A stretch of 64,000 nucleotides of DNA, taken from assembly GCF_019578655.1 (NCBI RefSeq), contig NC_063258.1:21146802-21210801 (forward strand), read 5' to 3'. This document shows positions 1 to 12,495 of the stretch, piece by piece (the first letter of the stretch is position 1; every line of letters begins with the position of its first letter). Both the position numbers and the translations under genes were made by a program. The notes beneath the pieces are model-generated. The model saw only the letters and a list, made by a program, of their open reading frames with translations. It did not search any database and was not told where the DNA came from. The DNA comes from Ricinus communis. Lineage: Eukaryota; Streptophyta; Magnoliopsida; Malpighiales; Euphorbiaceae.

Positions 1-3000
1 ATGTTGCTAGGTAGACCATGGTTATATGATAGATCTATAATTCATAATGGTCGAACCAATGCATATTCTCTTGTAATGGATGGAAAACCGTATGTTTTGG
101 CACCATTAAGTCCTAAAAAGTTTGTGAATTACAAAAAGTTGTAAAGGACCGAATGGAAGCATATGAGAAAGAAAAAAGAAAGTGTGAGAGTGCACATGAA
201 AAAGAAAAGGTGCACAAGCAAAAGGGGAGTTGTATGGAAAAAAATGAGGGGCGAGAGCAACGAGTGGTAAAAGGAGAGTTTAGCGAGGGTTTGCGCAAGA
301 ATGTGAGCAAAAGAACAAGTAAGGCGCAAGAAAAAGGGGAGGCAAGCGAGAAAAAAGTGAGTTTCTTAGTTAGAGAGCGAGACATGAGAAAGGCTTTGAG
401 TGAAAATAGGCAAGTACTTGTACTTATGTATAAGGAGACTTTATTTAACACTAATAATCTTAACTCTTCTCTTCCTAGTGTGTTTGTAAGTGTTTTGCAG
501 GAATATGACGATGTGTTTCCCGAGGAGTTACCTAGTGGGTGGCCACCACTAAGGGGGATAGAGCACCAAATTGACTTTGTGCCGGGGTCATCTATTCCAA
601 ATAGACCAGCCTATAGAGTCAATCCCGAGGAGACCAAAGAGCTGCAACGCCAAGTTGAGGAACTACTAAGTAAAGGTTATGTTAGGGAAAGTCTTAGCCC
701 ATGTGCTGTTCCTGTTTTATTAGTCCCTAAGAAAGATGGGTCTTGGCATATGTGTATTGATTGTCGTGCAATTAACAAGATTACCATTAAATATCGTCAT
801 CCTATTCCTAGGTTAGATGATATGTTAGATGAATTGCATGGAAGTGTTATCTTTACTAAAATTGATTTGAGAAGTGGCTATCACCAAATTAGAATGAATA
901 TAGGTGATGAGTGGAAAACAACATTCAAAACTAAATTTGGTTTGTATGAGTGGTTGGTCATGCCTTTTGGCTTAACTAACGCACCAAGTACTTTATGAGA
1001 CTAATGAACCATGTTTTGCATGCGTATATTGGTAAATTTGTGGTAGTATAATTTGATGATATTCTGATTTATAGTAAGAGCTTTAGTGAGCATGTTGAAC
1101 ATGTTCGGATGGTGTTGATGGTTTTGCATGAGAATTCTTTATATGCTAACCTTGCTAAGTGTGATTTTTGCACAAACAAACTTGTGTTTCTTAGTTTTGT
1201 TGTTAGTGAAAATGGAATTCAGGTCGATGAAGATAAGATAAAAGCAATTAAGGAGTGGCCAACACCAAAGAATGTTAGTGATGTGAGGAGCTTTCATGGC
1301 TTGCAAGCTTCTATAGGAGGTTTGTCAAGGACTTCAGTACCCTTGCCGCACCACTTAACGAGCTTGTAAAGAAGAACGTGAAGTTTCATTGGGGAGAACA
1401 ACAAGAAAACACATTTAATATGCTAAAGGACAAACTTACTTCATCTCCCACTCTTTCACTTCCGGATTTTTCCAAAACTTTTGAAATTGATTGTGATGCT
1501 TCTGGTGTAGGTATTGGAGCTGTTTTAATGCAAGATGGGAAGCCAATAGCATATTTTAGTGAAAAGTTGAATGGAGCTTGCTTGAAGTATCCAACTTATG
1601 ACAAGGAATTGTATGCTCTTGTGCGTGCACTCAATGTTTCGTAGCATTATTTGCTACCTAAGGAGTTTGTGATTCACACGGATCATGAAGCATTAAAGCA
1701 CTTGAAGGGACAGAACAAGTTGAATAAGCGCCATGCTAAATGGAGTGAATTCATTGAAGCATTTCCCTATGTCATTAAGTACAAGCAAGGTAAAGAAAAT
1801 GTAGTTGCCGATGCACTATCTAGAAGGTATGCTTTACTTGCTTCTCTAGAAATAAAATTGCTTGGTTTTGAGTATATCAAAGACTTGTATGTTGATGACC
1901 ACGATTTTGGTTCTATTTTTTATGCTTATGAACATGGTGCTATTGATAAATTTTATAGACATGATGGATTTTTGTTCAAAGAAAAACGTTTATGCATTCC
2001 TATGTGTTCTATGCGTGAATTGCTTGTGAGAGAATCACATGAAGGTGGTTTGATGGGACACTTTGGTGTTCAAAAGACTTTAGATGTTTTGCATGATCAT
2101 TTCTATTGGCCTAACATGAAATCTGATGTGAATAGATTATGTGCTAACTGTATTGTATGCAATGAAGCTAAGTCTAAATCACAACCTAATGGGTTATACA
2201 TGCCTTTGCCCATACCTAATTCTCCTTGGATTGACATATCTATGGATCTTGTGCTTGGATTACCTAGGTCTAAGCATGGGCATGATAGTATTTTTGTTGT
2301 GGTGGATAGGTTTTCAAAGATGTCACACTTTATTGCATGTAGGAAAACCGATGATGCACAATATGTTGCTGAATTGTTCTTTAGAGAAATTGTACGTTTA
2401 CATGGTATGCCTAGAACTATTGTCAGTGATAGGGACACCAAGTTTTTGAGCTATTTTTGGAAGACCTTATGGGGTAAATTGGGAACTAAATTACTTTTTT
2501 CTACTACATGTCATCCCCAAACCGATGGTCAAACTGAGGTAGTAAATAGAACTCTGTCACAATTACTTAGGACCATGGTTAAACGAAACTTGAGAACATG
2601 GGAAGATTGTTTGCCGCATGTTGAATTTGCATATAATCGTAGTATGCATTCTTCTACTCAATTTTGCCCATTTGAGATTGTTTATGGCTTTATTCCTTTG
2701 AGTCCTTTAGATTTGATTGCTTTACCTTTGAGTGAACAAGTGAATTTAGATGGTGCAAAGAAGGCTGAATTTGTGTTGAAGTTGCATGAGCAAGTGCGTG
2801 CAAATTTGGAAAGACGCAATGAACAAATCACCAAACAACACAATAAGGGCTGCAAAAGGATGGTATTTGAAGTTGGTGATTGGGTTTGGGTGCACTTCAG
2901 GAAGGATAGGTTTCCCAATCAAAGAAAATCAAAGTTGATGCCACGTGGTGATGGTCCATTTGAAGTAATAGAGCGCATCAACGATAACGCATACAAAGTT

Positions 3001-3288
3001 GACTTACCTGGTGAGTATAATGTTAGTGCTACTTTTAATGTTGCTGATTTGTCTCCTTTTGATTTTGATGAAGGCGTTGATTCGAGGTCGAATCCTTTCA
3101 AAGAGGGGGGGAATGATGCAACCAAGGATGCATCTAAGTCAACTAGCATGGATCCACTAGCCTATGGAGGACCAATGACACGAGCAAGGAGTAAAAAGTT
3201 CAAGCAAGCCTTAAATTCTTACTTGGAGCATGTTTTGAAGATGGCTAATGATGGTGCTTTTAATGAAGATAACAACGCCTTGAAGTGA
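1..3288 (+). pseudogene. Broken pol polyprotein of element A (protease end, RT, RNase H, integrase)
   Basis: Bases 1-144 encode the retropepsin C-terminus (LLGRPW motif). The RT fingers and palm follow in another frame at 153-998, with the [10 protein letters not shown] and MPFGLTNAP motifs. A one-base deletion near 993 shifts the frame, and the Tyr codon of the YFDD catalytic motif near 1050 is a stop. Another one-base loss lies near 1305 (HGLASFYRR region). RNase H (1378-1644) ends at a TAG where related copies have CAG. The frame 1651-3288 holds the RNase H end, an H2C2 finger ([10 protein letters not shown]...CANCIVC) and the integrase core with D199, D260 and E296 (correct 35-residue spacing), then a GPY/F-like region ([20 protein letters not shown]) and a basic tail. 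The integrase half is intact; RT is not. Confidence 0.92.
3101..3113 (+). promoter_or_regulatory. Polypurine tract of element A
   Basis: A purine run AAGAGGGGGGGAA directly precedes TGATGC, the LTR start. It would prime plus-strand DNA synthesis. It also lies inside the open integrase frame, so the same bases encode the KEGGN residues. Confidence 0.85.
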
Positions 3289-4042
3289 CATTAATTGCTA
3301 TTAATGAAGCTTAAACTTCTCGTCATGGAACATGGTCAAGGTCAAAGATCAAGGATCAAAGTCAACAGGTTTTCCTAGGGTTTCTAGAAGCATTGGGCCG
3401 CACATTAGGGTTTCTAGAAGCATTGGGCCGCACATTAGGGTTTCTAGAAGCATTAGGCCCCACATTAGGGTTTCTAGAAGCATTGGAGGTCTCACCTAAC
3501 CCTAGGGCAGCCACCACTTATGCTTAGAGAAGGAGGCGTACGCATTAGAAGTCTTTTAGGGTTTGATTCTTTATTGCTTATCTCTTAGTCCTTTTTAGGG
3601 TTAGAATCATTTCAAGACTCTATAAATAGAGCTATGTATTTCGGCTAAAGGACATAAGATCAATATACATTTCTGAATGAAATTTTATTTGAGTTGTTAA
3701 CTCTTATTCCTTAAGGTGTTCCTTATTGAATTTCTTGATATTAAATTAACTTGTTTGATTTAGTTTCACATCTACATGTTTGATCAATCAATTAACTTTT
3801 TATTAGTTTCTTGAGTTGTTTGAACATTCTTCATCTATTTATAACTAAAGGGCTTAGTAGTTCTATTGCTAAGTTTGTTAGTTCCATAATCAATTGCAAA
3901 CTTTCAAGTTAGATTTTGGGGCAAAAAATTCGAACTTATTGGTAAGGGTGCTTCCTCTTAAATAGAGAGAGCGTTTATCAGTTTGATTTTCTCACCATTA
4001 CTTATCTTGGTGTTTGAACGTATCCGATTCGAGTTCGTATCA
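3114..4042 (+). repeat. 3' LTR of element A
   Basis: It starts TGATGCAACC immediately after the polypurine tract and probably ends at TATCA near 4042, where 39-bp minisatellite sequence begins; the right edge is an estimate because no second LTR is in view. A TATA box (TATAAATA, 3621-3628) lies about 500 bases in, as expected for a U3 promoter. The first ~175 bases encode the integrase tail. The LTR contains a short internal tandem repeat at 3376-3486. Confidence 0.75.
3376..3486 (+). repeat. 30-bp tandem repeat inside LTR A (about 3.7 copies)
   Basis: The unit starting TAGGGTTTCTAGAAGCATTG recurs at 3376, 3406, 3436 and 3466; the fourth copy is partial. It sits in U3 upstream of the TATA box, so it could have been a reiterated promoter element, but this is only an inference. 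Confidence 0.9.
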
Positions 4043-5287
4043 TATACGTAATATTTATTAATCGAAAAAAATAACCTCCTAATTTTGGTATATTTATGAG
4101 TATGAGAAAACAACCCCTTACATGGGTTAATTTTATATGAGAAAACAATTCCGTAAAAGGGGTATTTTTGTCGATATAAGAAAATAACACTGTAAAACAT
4201 ATATATTTATAAATATAAGAAAACAGCATCGTACAAGGGGTAAATTTTTTAATATAAGAAAATAACCCCATAATACGGGGATATTTATCAACCGAAGAAA
4301 ATAACCCCGTGATTTTACTATATTTGTGAGTATGAGAAAACAACCCTTTAAATGGGTTAATTTTATAATATGAGAAAACAACCCCGTAAAAGGTGTATAT
4401 TTGTCAATATAAGAAAATAATCCCGTAAAAGTGGTATATTTATCAATATAAGAAAATAACCCCGTAAAACTTATATATTTATGAATATGAGAAAACAATC
4501 CCGTAAAAGTAATGTAATTGCAAGTTTGAGAAAACAGCCTCGTAGATGGGGTAAAATTTATAATATGAGAAAACAACCCAGTAGAGGGGTATATTTATAA
4601 ATATTAGAAAACAAGTCCGTAATACGAGGATATTTATGGATAAGAGAAAATAATCCCGTAATTTTGGTATATTTATGAATACAAAAAAATAACCCCTTAA
4701 ATGGATTAATTTTATAATATGAGAAAATAATCCCGTAAAAGGGGTATATTTGTCAATATAAGAAAATAACCCCGTAAAAGTGGAATATTTATCTATATAA
4801 GGAAATAATCTCGTAAAACATGTTTATTTATGAATATGAGAAAAAAACTCTATAATGATGCTAATAATTTAATAATTTAATATTAGCAAATAACCCCGTA
4901 AAACATGTATATTTATGAATATCAGAAAACAACCCCGTCAAAGTAGTGTAATTGCCAGTATAAGAAAATAGCCTCGTAGAAGGGGTAAATTTTTTAATAT
5001 GAAAAGATAACCTCGTGAGAGGGGTATATTTATAAATATTAGAAAATAACCCTGTAATACGGTGGAATTTACGAACTTGAGAAAATAACCCCGTAATTTT
5101 AGTATATTTATGAGTATGAGAAAACAACCCCTTAAAAGGGTTAATTTTATAATATGAGAAAACAACCCCGTAAAAGGGGTATATTTGTCAAAATAAGAAA
5201 ATAACCTCATAGAACGTGTAAATTTATGAATTTGAGAAAACAACCCTATAATAGTGCTAATAATTTAATATGAGAAAATGACCCCAT
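4043..5287. repeat. AT-rich 39-bp minisatellite array, block 1
   Basis: Monomers of 37-40 bases, each containing a core like AGAAAACAACCCCGTAA followed by a variable 8-16 base tail, are repeated head to tail. The tails define about ten monomer types that recur in fixed order (for example TACGGGGATATTTATC, TTTTGGTATATTTGTG, AAATGGGTTAATTTTAT), giving a higher-order unit near 0.4 kb. Long minus-strand open frames here reflect the 13-codon monomer length and are not evidence for a gene. The block ends where the solo LTR at 5288 interrupts a monomer. Confidence 0.93.
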
Positions 5288-7674
5288 TGTAATACCCGAA
5301 ATTTTTCTTTTAACAATGATAATATTAATAATAATTAATAAATGAGTTTTTATTTAAAATAATTTTACTTTATTTTTATTTGGTTTCAATTGGAATAACT
5401 TAAATGGAATTTTAATGCTAGACAAGTAAGGGAGTTATTTTCTATATCCAATTAGTTTGATTTTTAAGAAATTAATTAAGTAAATTCTTTGAGAAATGAA
5501 TTATATTTTTGGTTATTCAAAATTTTTCCCTAAATGAATATTATATAAATTAAATTCTATATTTGGGAGTTATGGAAGAATTAGTAAAGGATATTTTATA
5601 AAATAATTATTAGCTAATAGTGTTGATTTAATTGGAAAGCAGTTAGCAAATTGATTAATTAAGTTAATTAAGTGTTAGAATTAAAGTGGTAATTAATTTT
5701 GGAATAAGGATTTGACAATATAATTGTTTTAAATTGGGGTTTTTAATGAAAATTTATATGGTTGGTATTTTTATAATTAAGTGTCGGCAAGGGCACTTTG
5801 GTAATTTTACGTTTAAAAGTAAGAGTAAATAAGTAATTATATATTTTCAATAATTTTAATTTGGCCCAAATTAAATAGTTAGGGACTTAATTGAAAAGCT
5901 AAAGAAAGTTGGAGGGCTAATAAAAAATTTTACAAGACAAAATTGTTGTAATTAAAAAGTTGAGGGACTAAATGGTAATGAAGAAAGGTTCAGGGACCAA
6001 TTGTCGATATGTAAGAAAAGAAAGAATGAAAAGAAGAAGAGGATCGATGCGTCGGGGATGAGAGGAAAGGGAGGAGGAAGAAGGATCATGTCCGTGCAGG
6101 TCGTCTGGGGAGCGGCGGAGCGGACCGACGAAACGGCTGGCATCGGCTAGTGTAGCGGCAGCGACGGCAGCGGCGACAGCAGCAAGTGCGAGGAAGAAGG
6201 TAGTGGCTTCCTTTGGCGGCGTTTTTGGTCTCAAAATGACCGGTGAGTTGAGGGCTTTCGTTTGGGAGTAGCAGCATCGCAAATGGTGGCCGGAGTTGGT
6301 AGTTACAGTGGAGAGAGAAAGTGGGTGGCAGCCGGGATTTTTTTATTTTTTCGGTGAGCTCCGGCAAATTTTGGCCGATCGAAGGGCATCTCCAGACTCT
6401 CCTCAGCTCAAGCTTTCCATTGGCACCGGTTTCATAGCGATTGGACTCTATTTAAAAATCGACGGCCGAGATCGTCCGTAAATCTCTCCGGATGATCGGG
6501 GGTCAGATCGGAAGATCGGAAGCAGGAATCGTCATCAGCGCGTCGTTTCAAGTCCGATGGTGCATTCGGATCGTCGATCGGACTCCGGCGGCTGGAGGCG
6601 AGTCGACTGAGCGATTAAGCGTGTCGATAATCCGTTAGTTAGGCTCGCTCCACCCGAGGCATCGGAGCAGAGCTAGGAGGTCGTCAATTCTGTGAGTTAA
6701 AGCCATATGTCTGTTTACATGTGTTATGGTGACATTTTATGAGATAATTTTGAGTATATGAATTAATATTTTAATCAGTTATTTTAACGATATTTATATA
6801 AGTTTCATTTTTTGCATTATGATTTTAATTGTTTCGTGTTGACTCGGGATGGGACGGCTGTAGAGCAAGCTATTTGATGAATGCACCGGTATATGAATCC
6901 GAGACTGATAGCAAAAGGGTAAAAGGGTAGAATTAAAAAGGTAAATTTAGGACTTGCCGGGCTTAGTATAGTGTGTTTGCCAGAGTAAAGGTCCCTGGTC
7001 GAGCATTGCTCTCTGGGCGCCGGCTTATTTGGAAACTTAGGTGATTGGATTTAAGGACCCTAGTCGAGCTTCGCTCTTTGGGCACCAGTTCTGTTAGAAT
7101 GAGAGAGAGTCGAGAGTTAGAGTTGAGATTAGGGTTTTGCTGAGGTACTCCATCCCGTAGTATGTGAAAATCATATTTTATTTTAAGCATGGCATAACAC
7201 GTTTATTTTTGCATAACTTATTATTTATTTCAAATTAAATAAATGTGTTATGGAAGTGTTGTAAATGTTTTTGGATATATGATTTTAACTCACTCTCGCG
7301 ACTAACAGTCTCAATTTTCATTGTTTTTCAGATCTGTGATTATTGGTCTTTCCGCGGCTCTTATCTAGCAACCTGACTCCTTCATCACCGGGTGATGTAA
7401 TTGATTTGGTATGTTTGACTTATAAAATTTTAGATTCTCCACAGTAGAAGTAATAGACTTATCAGTTGTAATTTTATGTAGTTTCACGTCTCGCCTAATT
7501 CTTACGGCAGACCGAATTAAATATATAAGGTTAATGGTTAAGAAATTGCGACATCAGTGATATTGGATGAGATGAAATTAAGTTAGTGATGGTCAGGCTT
7601 ACTACGGAATTTGGTGGCCTTACGCCTACCCATTCCATAGTGCTGGTCACGGGCCCACAGATCGGGTCGTGACA
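5288..7674 (+). mobile_element. Solo LTR (2387 bp) of a chromodomain-type Ty3 family
   Basis: The segment starts TGTAATACCC and ends GTCGTGACA, and is flanked by CCCAT (5283-5287) and CCCGT (7675-7679), a 5-bp target duplication with one difference. Deleting the LTR and one duplicate restores a normal minisatellite monomer. Its end matches, in reverse, the LTR at 20344-22421 (GGGCCCGTGACC, GGAATGGGTAGGC, GAGCATTGCTCTCTGGGCGCC), so it belongs to the same or a sister family. No gag, pol, primer site or polypurine tract is present, so recombination between two LTRs presumably removed the rest. A GC-rich tract spans roughly 6040-6700. Short open frames inside are not supported as genes. Confidence 0.87.
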
Positions 7675-10600
7675 CCCGTAAAAGTGGTATATTTATCAAT
7701 AAGAAAATAACCCCCTAAAACGTGTATATTTATAAATTTGAGAAAACAACTGCGTAAAAGAAGTATAATTCCGAGTTTAAGAAAATAACCTCGTAGAAGG
7801 GGTAAATTTTTAATATGAGAAAACAACCCCGTAAGAGGAGTATATTTATAAATATTAGTAAACAACCCCGTAATGCAGGGATATTTATTAATCGGAGAAA
7901 ATAACACCATACTTTTGTTTTATTTGTGAGTATGAGAAAACAGCCCCTTAATTGGGTTAATTTTATAATATGAGAAAACAACCCCATAAAAGGGGTATAT
8001 TTGTGAATACAAGAAAATAACCCCGTAAAAGTGGTATATATATCTATATAAGGAGATAATCTCATAAAACATGTATATTTATGAATATGAGAAAAATATC
8101 CCATAATAATGCTAATAATTTAATATGAGAAAATAATCCCGTAAAAATGGTATATTTATCAATATAAGAAAATAACCCCGTAAAACGTGTATATTTATGA
8201 ATATAAGTGTAGAGGAGTATATTTATAAATATTAGAAAACAACCTCGTAATACGGGGATACTTATCGATCAGAGAAAATAATCCCATAATTTTGGTATAT
8301 TTATAAGTACGAGAAAACATCCCCTTAAATGGGTTAATTTTATAATATGAGAAAACAACCCCGTAAAAGGGGTATATTTGTCAATATAAGAAATAATCCC
8401 GTAAAAGTGGTATATTTATCAATATAAGAAAATAATCCCGTAAAATGTGTATATTTATGAATATGAGAAAAAAAAACCCCGTAAAAGTAGTGTAATTGCA
8501 AGTCTGAGAAAACAGCCTCGTAAAAGGGGTAAAATTTATAATATGAGAAAACAACCTCGTAGAGAGGTATATTTATAAATATTAGAAAATAACTCCGTCG
8601 TACGGGGATATTTATCGATCAGAGAAAATAATCCCATAATTTTGGTATATTTGTGAGTACGAGAAAACAACCCCTTAAATGGGTTAATTTTATAATATGA
8701 GAAAACAACCCCGTAAAAGGGGTATATTTATCAATATAACAAATAATCCAGTAAAAGTGGTATATTTATCAATATAAGAAAATAACCCCGTAAAATGTGT
8801 ATATTTATGAATATGAGAAAACAACCCGTAAAAGTAGTGTAATTTTGAAGTATGAGAAAATAGCCTCGTAGAAGGGGTAAAATTTATAATATGAGAAAAC
8901 AACCCCGTAGAGGGGTATATTTATAAATATTAGAAAATAACTTCATCGTACGGGGTATTTATTGATCAAAGAAAATAATCCCATTATGAGTACGAGAAAA
9001 CAACCCCTTAAATGGGTTAATTTTATAATATGAGAAAACAATCCAGTAAAAGGAGTATATTTGTCAATATAAGAAAATAACTCCGTAAAAGTGGAATATT
9101 TATCAATATAAGGAAATAATTCTGTAAAACATGTATTTATGAATATGAGAAAAAAAGACCCATAATAATGTTAATAATTTAATATGAGAAAATAACTCTG
9201 TAAAAGTGGTATATTTATCAATATAAGAAAATAACCCGTAAAACGTGTATATTTATGAATATGAGAAAACAAACCCGTCAAAATAGTGTAATTGCTAGTT
9301 TCAGAAAACAGCCTCGTAGAAGGGGTAAATTTTTTAACATGAGAAAACAACCTTGTAAGAGGAGTATATTTATAAATATTAGAAAACAATCCTGTAATAT
9401 GGTGAAATTTATGAACTTGAGAAAATAATCCCATAATTTTGGTAGATTTATGAGTATGATAAAACAACCCCTTAAATGGGTTAAATTTATAATATGAGAA
9501 AATAACCCCGTAAAAGGAGTATATTTGTCAAAATAAGAAAATAACCCCGTAAAACGTTTATATTTATGAATATGAGAAAACAACCCCATAATAGTGCTAA
9601 TAATTTAATATGAGAAAATGACCCCGTAAAAGTGGTATATTTATGAATAAGAAAATAACACCCTAAAATGTGTATATTTATAAATTCGAGAAAACAACCG
9701 CGTAAAAGTAGTGTAATTGCGAGTGCAAGAAAATAACCTCATAGTAGGGGTAAATCTTTTAATATGAGATAACAACCCCGTAAGAGGGGTATATTTATAA
9801 ATTTTAGTAAACAACCCCGTAATACGGGATATTTATCAAACAGAGAAAATAATCCCGTAATTTTGGTATATTTGTGAGTACGAGAAAACAGCCCCTTCAA
9901 TGGATTAATTTTATAATATGAGAAAATAACCCCGTAAAAGGGGTATACTTGTCAATATAAGAAAATAACCCCGTAAAAAAGTTGTATATTTATCTATATA
10001 AGAAAATAATTCCGTAAAAGGTGTATATTTATGAATATGAGAAAACAACCCCGTAGAGGGGTATATTTAGAAATATTAGAAAATAACCCCATAATACGGG
10101 GATATTTATCGATCAGAGAAAATAATCCCGTAATTTTGGTATATTTGTGAGTATGAGAAAACAACCCCTTAAATGTCAACATAAGAGAATAACCCCTAAA
10201 ACATAGATATTTTATGAATTTAAGAAAACAACACTATAATAGTCTTAATAATTTAATATGAGAAAACGACCCCGTAAAACGTGTATATTTATGAATTTGA
10301 AAAAATAACCCCATAAAAGTAGTGTAACTGCTAGTATTTGAAAACAGACTCGTAGAATTGGTAAATTTTTTAATATGAGAAAACAACCCCGTAATACGGG
10401 GATTTTTATCAATCGGAAAAAATAACCTCCAAATTTTAGTATATTCATGAGTATGAGAAAATAACCTCTTAAATGGGTTAGTTTTATAATATGAGAAAAC
10501 AACCTCGTAAAAGGGGTATATTTGTAAACATAAGAAAACAACCCCATAAAATGTATAATTATGAATTTAAGAAAACAACCCCATAATACTGCTAATAATT

Positions 10601-12235
10601 TAATATGAGAAAACGACCTCGTAAAAGTGGTATATTTATCAATGTAAGAAAATAATTTCGTAAAACGTGTATATTTATGACTCTTAGGAAATAACACCAT
10701 AAAAGTAGGGTAATTGCGAGTATGACAAAACAGCCACGCAGAAGGGGTAAATTTTTTAATATGAGAAAGCAGCCTCGTAGAAAGGAAAAATTTTTTGACA
10801 TGAGAAAATGAACCCGTAATACGGGGATATTTATCAATCGGAGAAAATAACCCCATAATTTTGGCATATTTATGAGTATGAGAAAGCAACCACGTAATAG
10901 GGATATATTTGTTAATATAAGAAAATAACCCCGCAAAAGTAGTATATTTATCAATATAAAAAATAACCTCGTAAAACGTGTATATTTATGAATATGAGAA
11001 AACAATCCTGTAAAAGTAGTATAATTGCGATTATGGGATAACAACCTCGTACAAGGGGTAAATTTTTTAATATGAGAAAACAATCCCATAATACCGTGAT
11101 ATTTATCAATTGAAGATAGTAACCCCGTAATTTTGGTATAATTGTGAGTGTAAGAAAACAACCCATTTAAATGGGTTAATTTTATAATATGAGAAAATAA
11201 CCCAATAAAAGGGATATATTTGTCCATATAAGAAATTAACCCCGTATAATGTTTATAAATTTTAGAAAACAACCCCAGAATAGTGCTAATAATTTAATAT
11301 GAGAGAACGACCCATAAAAGTGGTATATTTCTCAATATAAGAAAATAACTCCGTAAAATGTGTACATTTATGAATATGAGAAAACAACCCATAAAAGTAG
11401 TATAATTGGAGTCTGAGAAAACTACCCCGTACTATGGGAATATTTATCAATCGGAGAAAATAACCCCGTAATTTTGGTGTATTTGTTAGTATGAGAAAAT
11501 ATCCCCTTAAATGGGTTAATTTTATAATATGAGAAAACAACACCGTAAAAGGGGTATATTTATCAATATAAGAAAAACAACCCCGTAAAGCGTGTAAATT
11601 TATGAATTTGAGAAAACAACATCGAGCAAATAATTTAGTATGATAGGATGACCCCGTAAAAGTGGTATATTTTTCAATATAAGAAAATAACCACCGTAAA
11701 ACGTGTATATTTTTGAATTTGAGGAAATAACCCCGTAAAATAGTGTAATTGCGAGTCTGAGAAAAAACAGCCTCGTACAAGGGGTAAACTTTTTAATATG
11801 AGAAAAACCCCGTACTACCAGAATATTTATCAATTGAAGATAGTAACCCCGTAATTTTGGTATATTTGTGAGTGTGAGAAAACAACCCCTTAAATGGGTT
11901 ATTTTATAATATGAGAAAATAAACTCGTAAAAAGGGCATATTTGTCCATATAAGAAATTACCTGTAAAATGTGTACATTTATAAATTTGAGAAAACAACC
12001 CCAGAATAGTGCTAATAATTTAATATGAGATAACAACCCCGTAAAAGTAGTATATTTATGAATATGAGAAAACAACACTGTAAAAGTAGTGTAATTGCGA
12101 ATCTGAGAAAACAGCCTTGTAGAAGGGATAAATTTTTTAATATGAGAAAACAATCCCGTAATACGGGGATATTTATCAATCGGAGAAAATAACTCCGTAA
12201 TTTTGATATTTTTACGAGTATGAGAAAACGACCCC
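7675..12235. repeat. 39-bp minisatellite array, block 2
   Basis: This continues block 1 after the solo LTR. The monomer-type order repeats about every 10-11 monomers. The part from about 9145 to 12235 corresponds, monomer by monomer and with shared oddities such as GAATTGGTAAATT and AAAGCAGCCTCGTAGAA, to 17086-20303, so a segment of about 3.1 kb is duplicated at an offset of 7.9-8.1 kb. A further partial copy corresponds to 4840-5287 plus 7675-8090 once the solo LTR is excised. Confidence 0.92.
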
Positions 12236-12495
12236 CGTGCTGCGGCACTCCGCCACCACCATATTTGATTCCTCCATAGCCTTTTCCTAACAATCTATTA
12301 GTCCCAATACATGTTTTGTATGTGGGCAAATGTCGGGTTCCTGTATTGCATACCCATATTAGTGGAATTCAATGATGTTGTTGTCCTATATTTTGCCTTT
12401 GTGCCTCCTTTAGGGCAATCGGTGGTTGTAAGACTCTCTGACACTGCCATTCGCGTTCTTATCCCAGGAGGGAACCCTTGAGACCCTGATGCTGT
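12236..12495. other. Unique 260-bp spacer inside the minisatellite
   Basis: It starts CGTGCTGCGGCACTCCGCCA and ends before CCTTAAATGGG, where the minisatellite resumes in mid-monomer. It is not built from 39-bp units and is less AT-rich. Its first ~40 bases recur at 20304-20343, where the LTR at 20344 cuts them off. The reverse strand has open translation but I recognise no protein family. It is useful as a single-copy marker for the array duplication. Confidence 0.8.

Larger units (their letters stand above)
1..4042 (+). mobile_element. Ty3/gypsy LTR retrotransposon A, 5' part outside window
   Basis: The plus strand reads, in order, the end of a retropepsin, reverse transcriptase, RNase H, integrase, a polypurine tract and one LTR, which is the Ty3/gypsy order. 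The 5' LTR, primer site and gag lie before base 1. The element abuts the 39-bp minisatellite at about 4042, so it probably inserted into that array. The integrase C-terminus runs through the polypurine tract into the LTR and no chromodomain is visible, a layout I associate with CRM-type chromoviruses; the lineage call is an inference. Several frameshifts and stops show that it is dead. Confidence 0.9.

Noticed and set aside
5952..6481. Overlapping short open frames in the GC-rich part of the solo LTR
   Set aside because: They lie inside an LTR on both strands, have low-complexity translations and no supporting motif.
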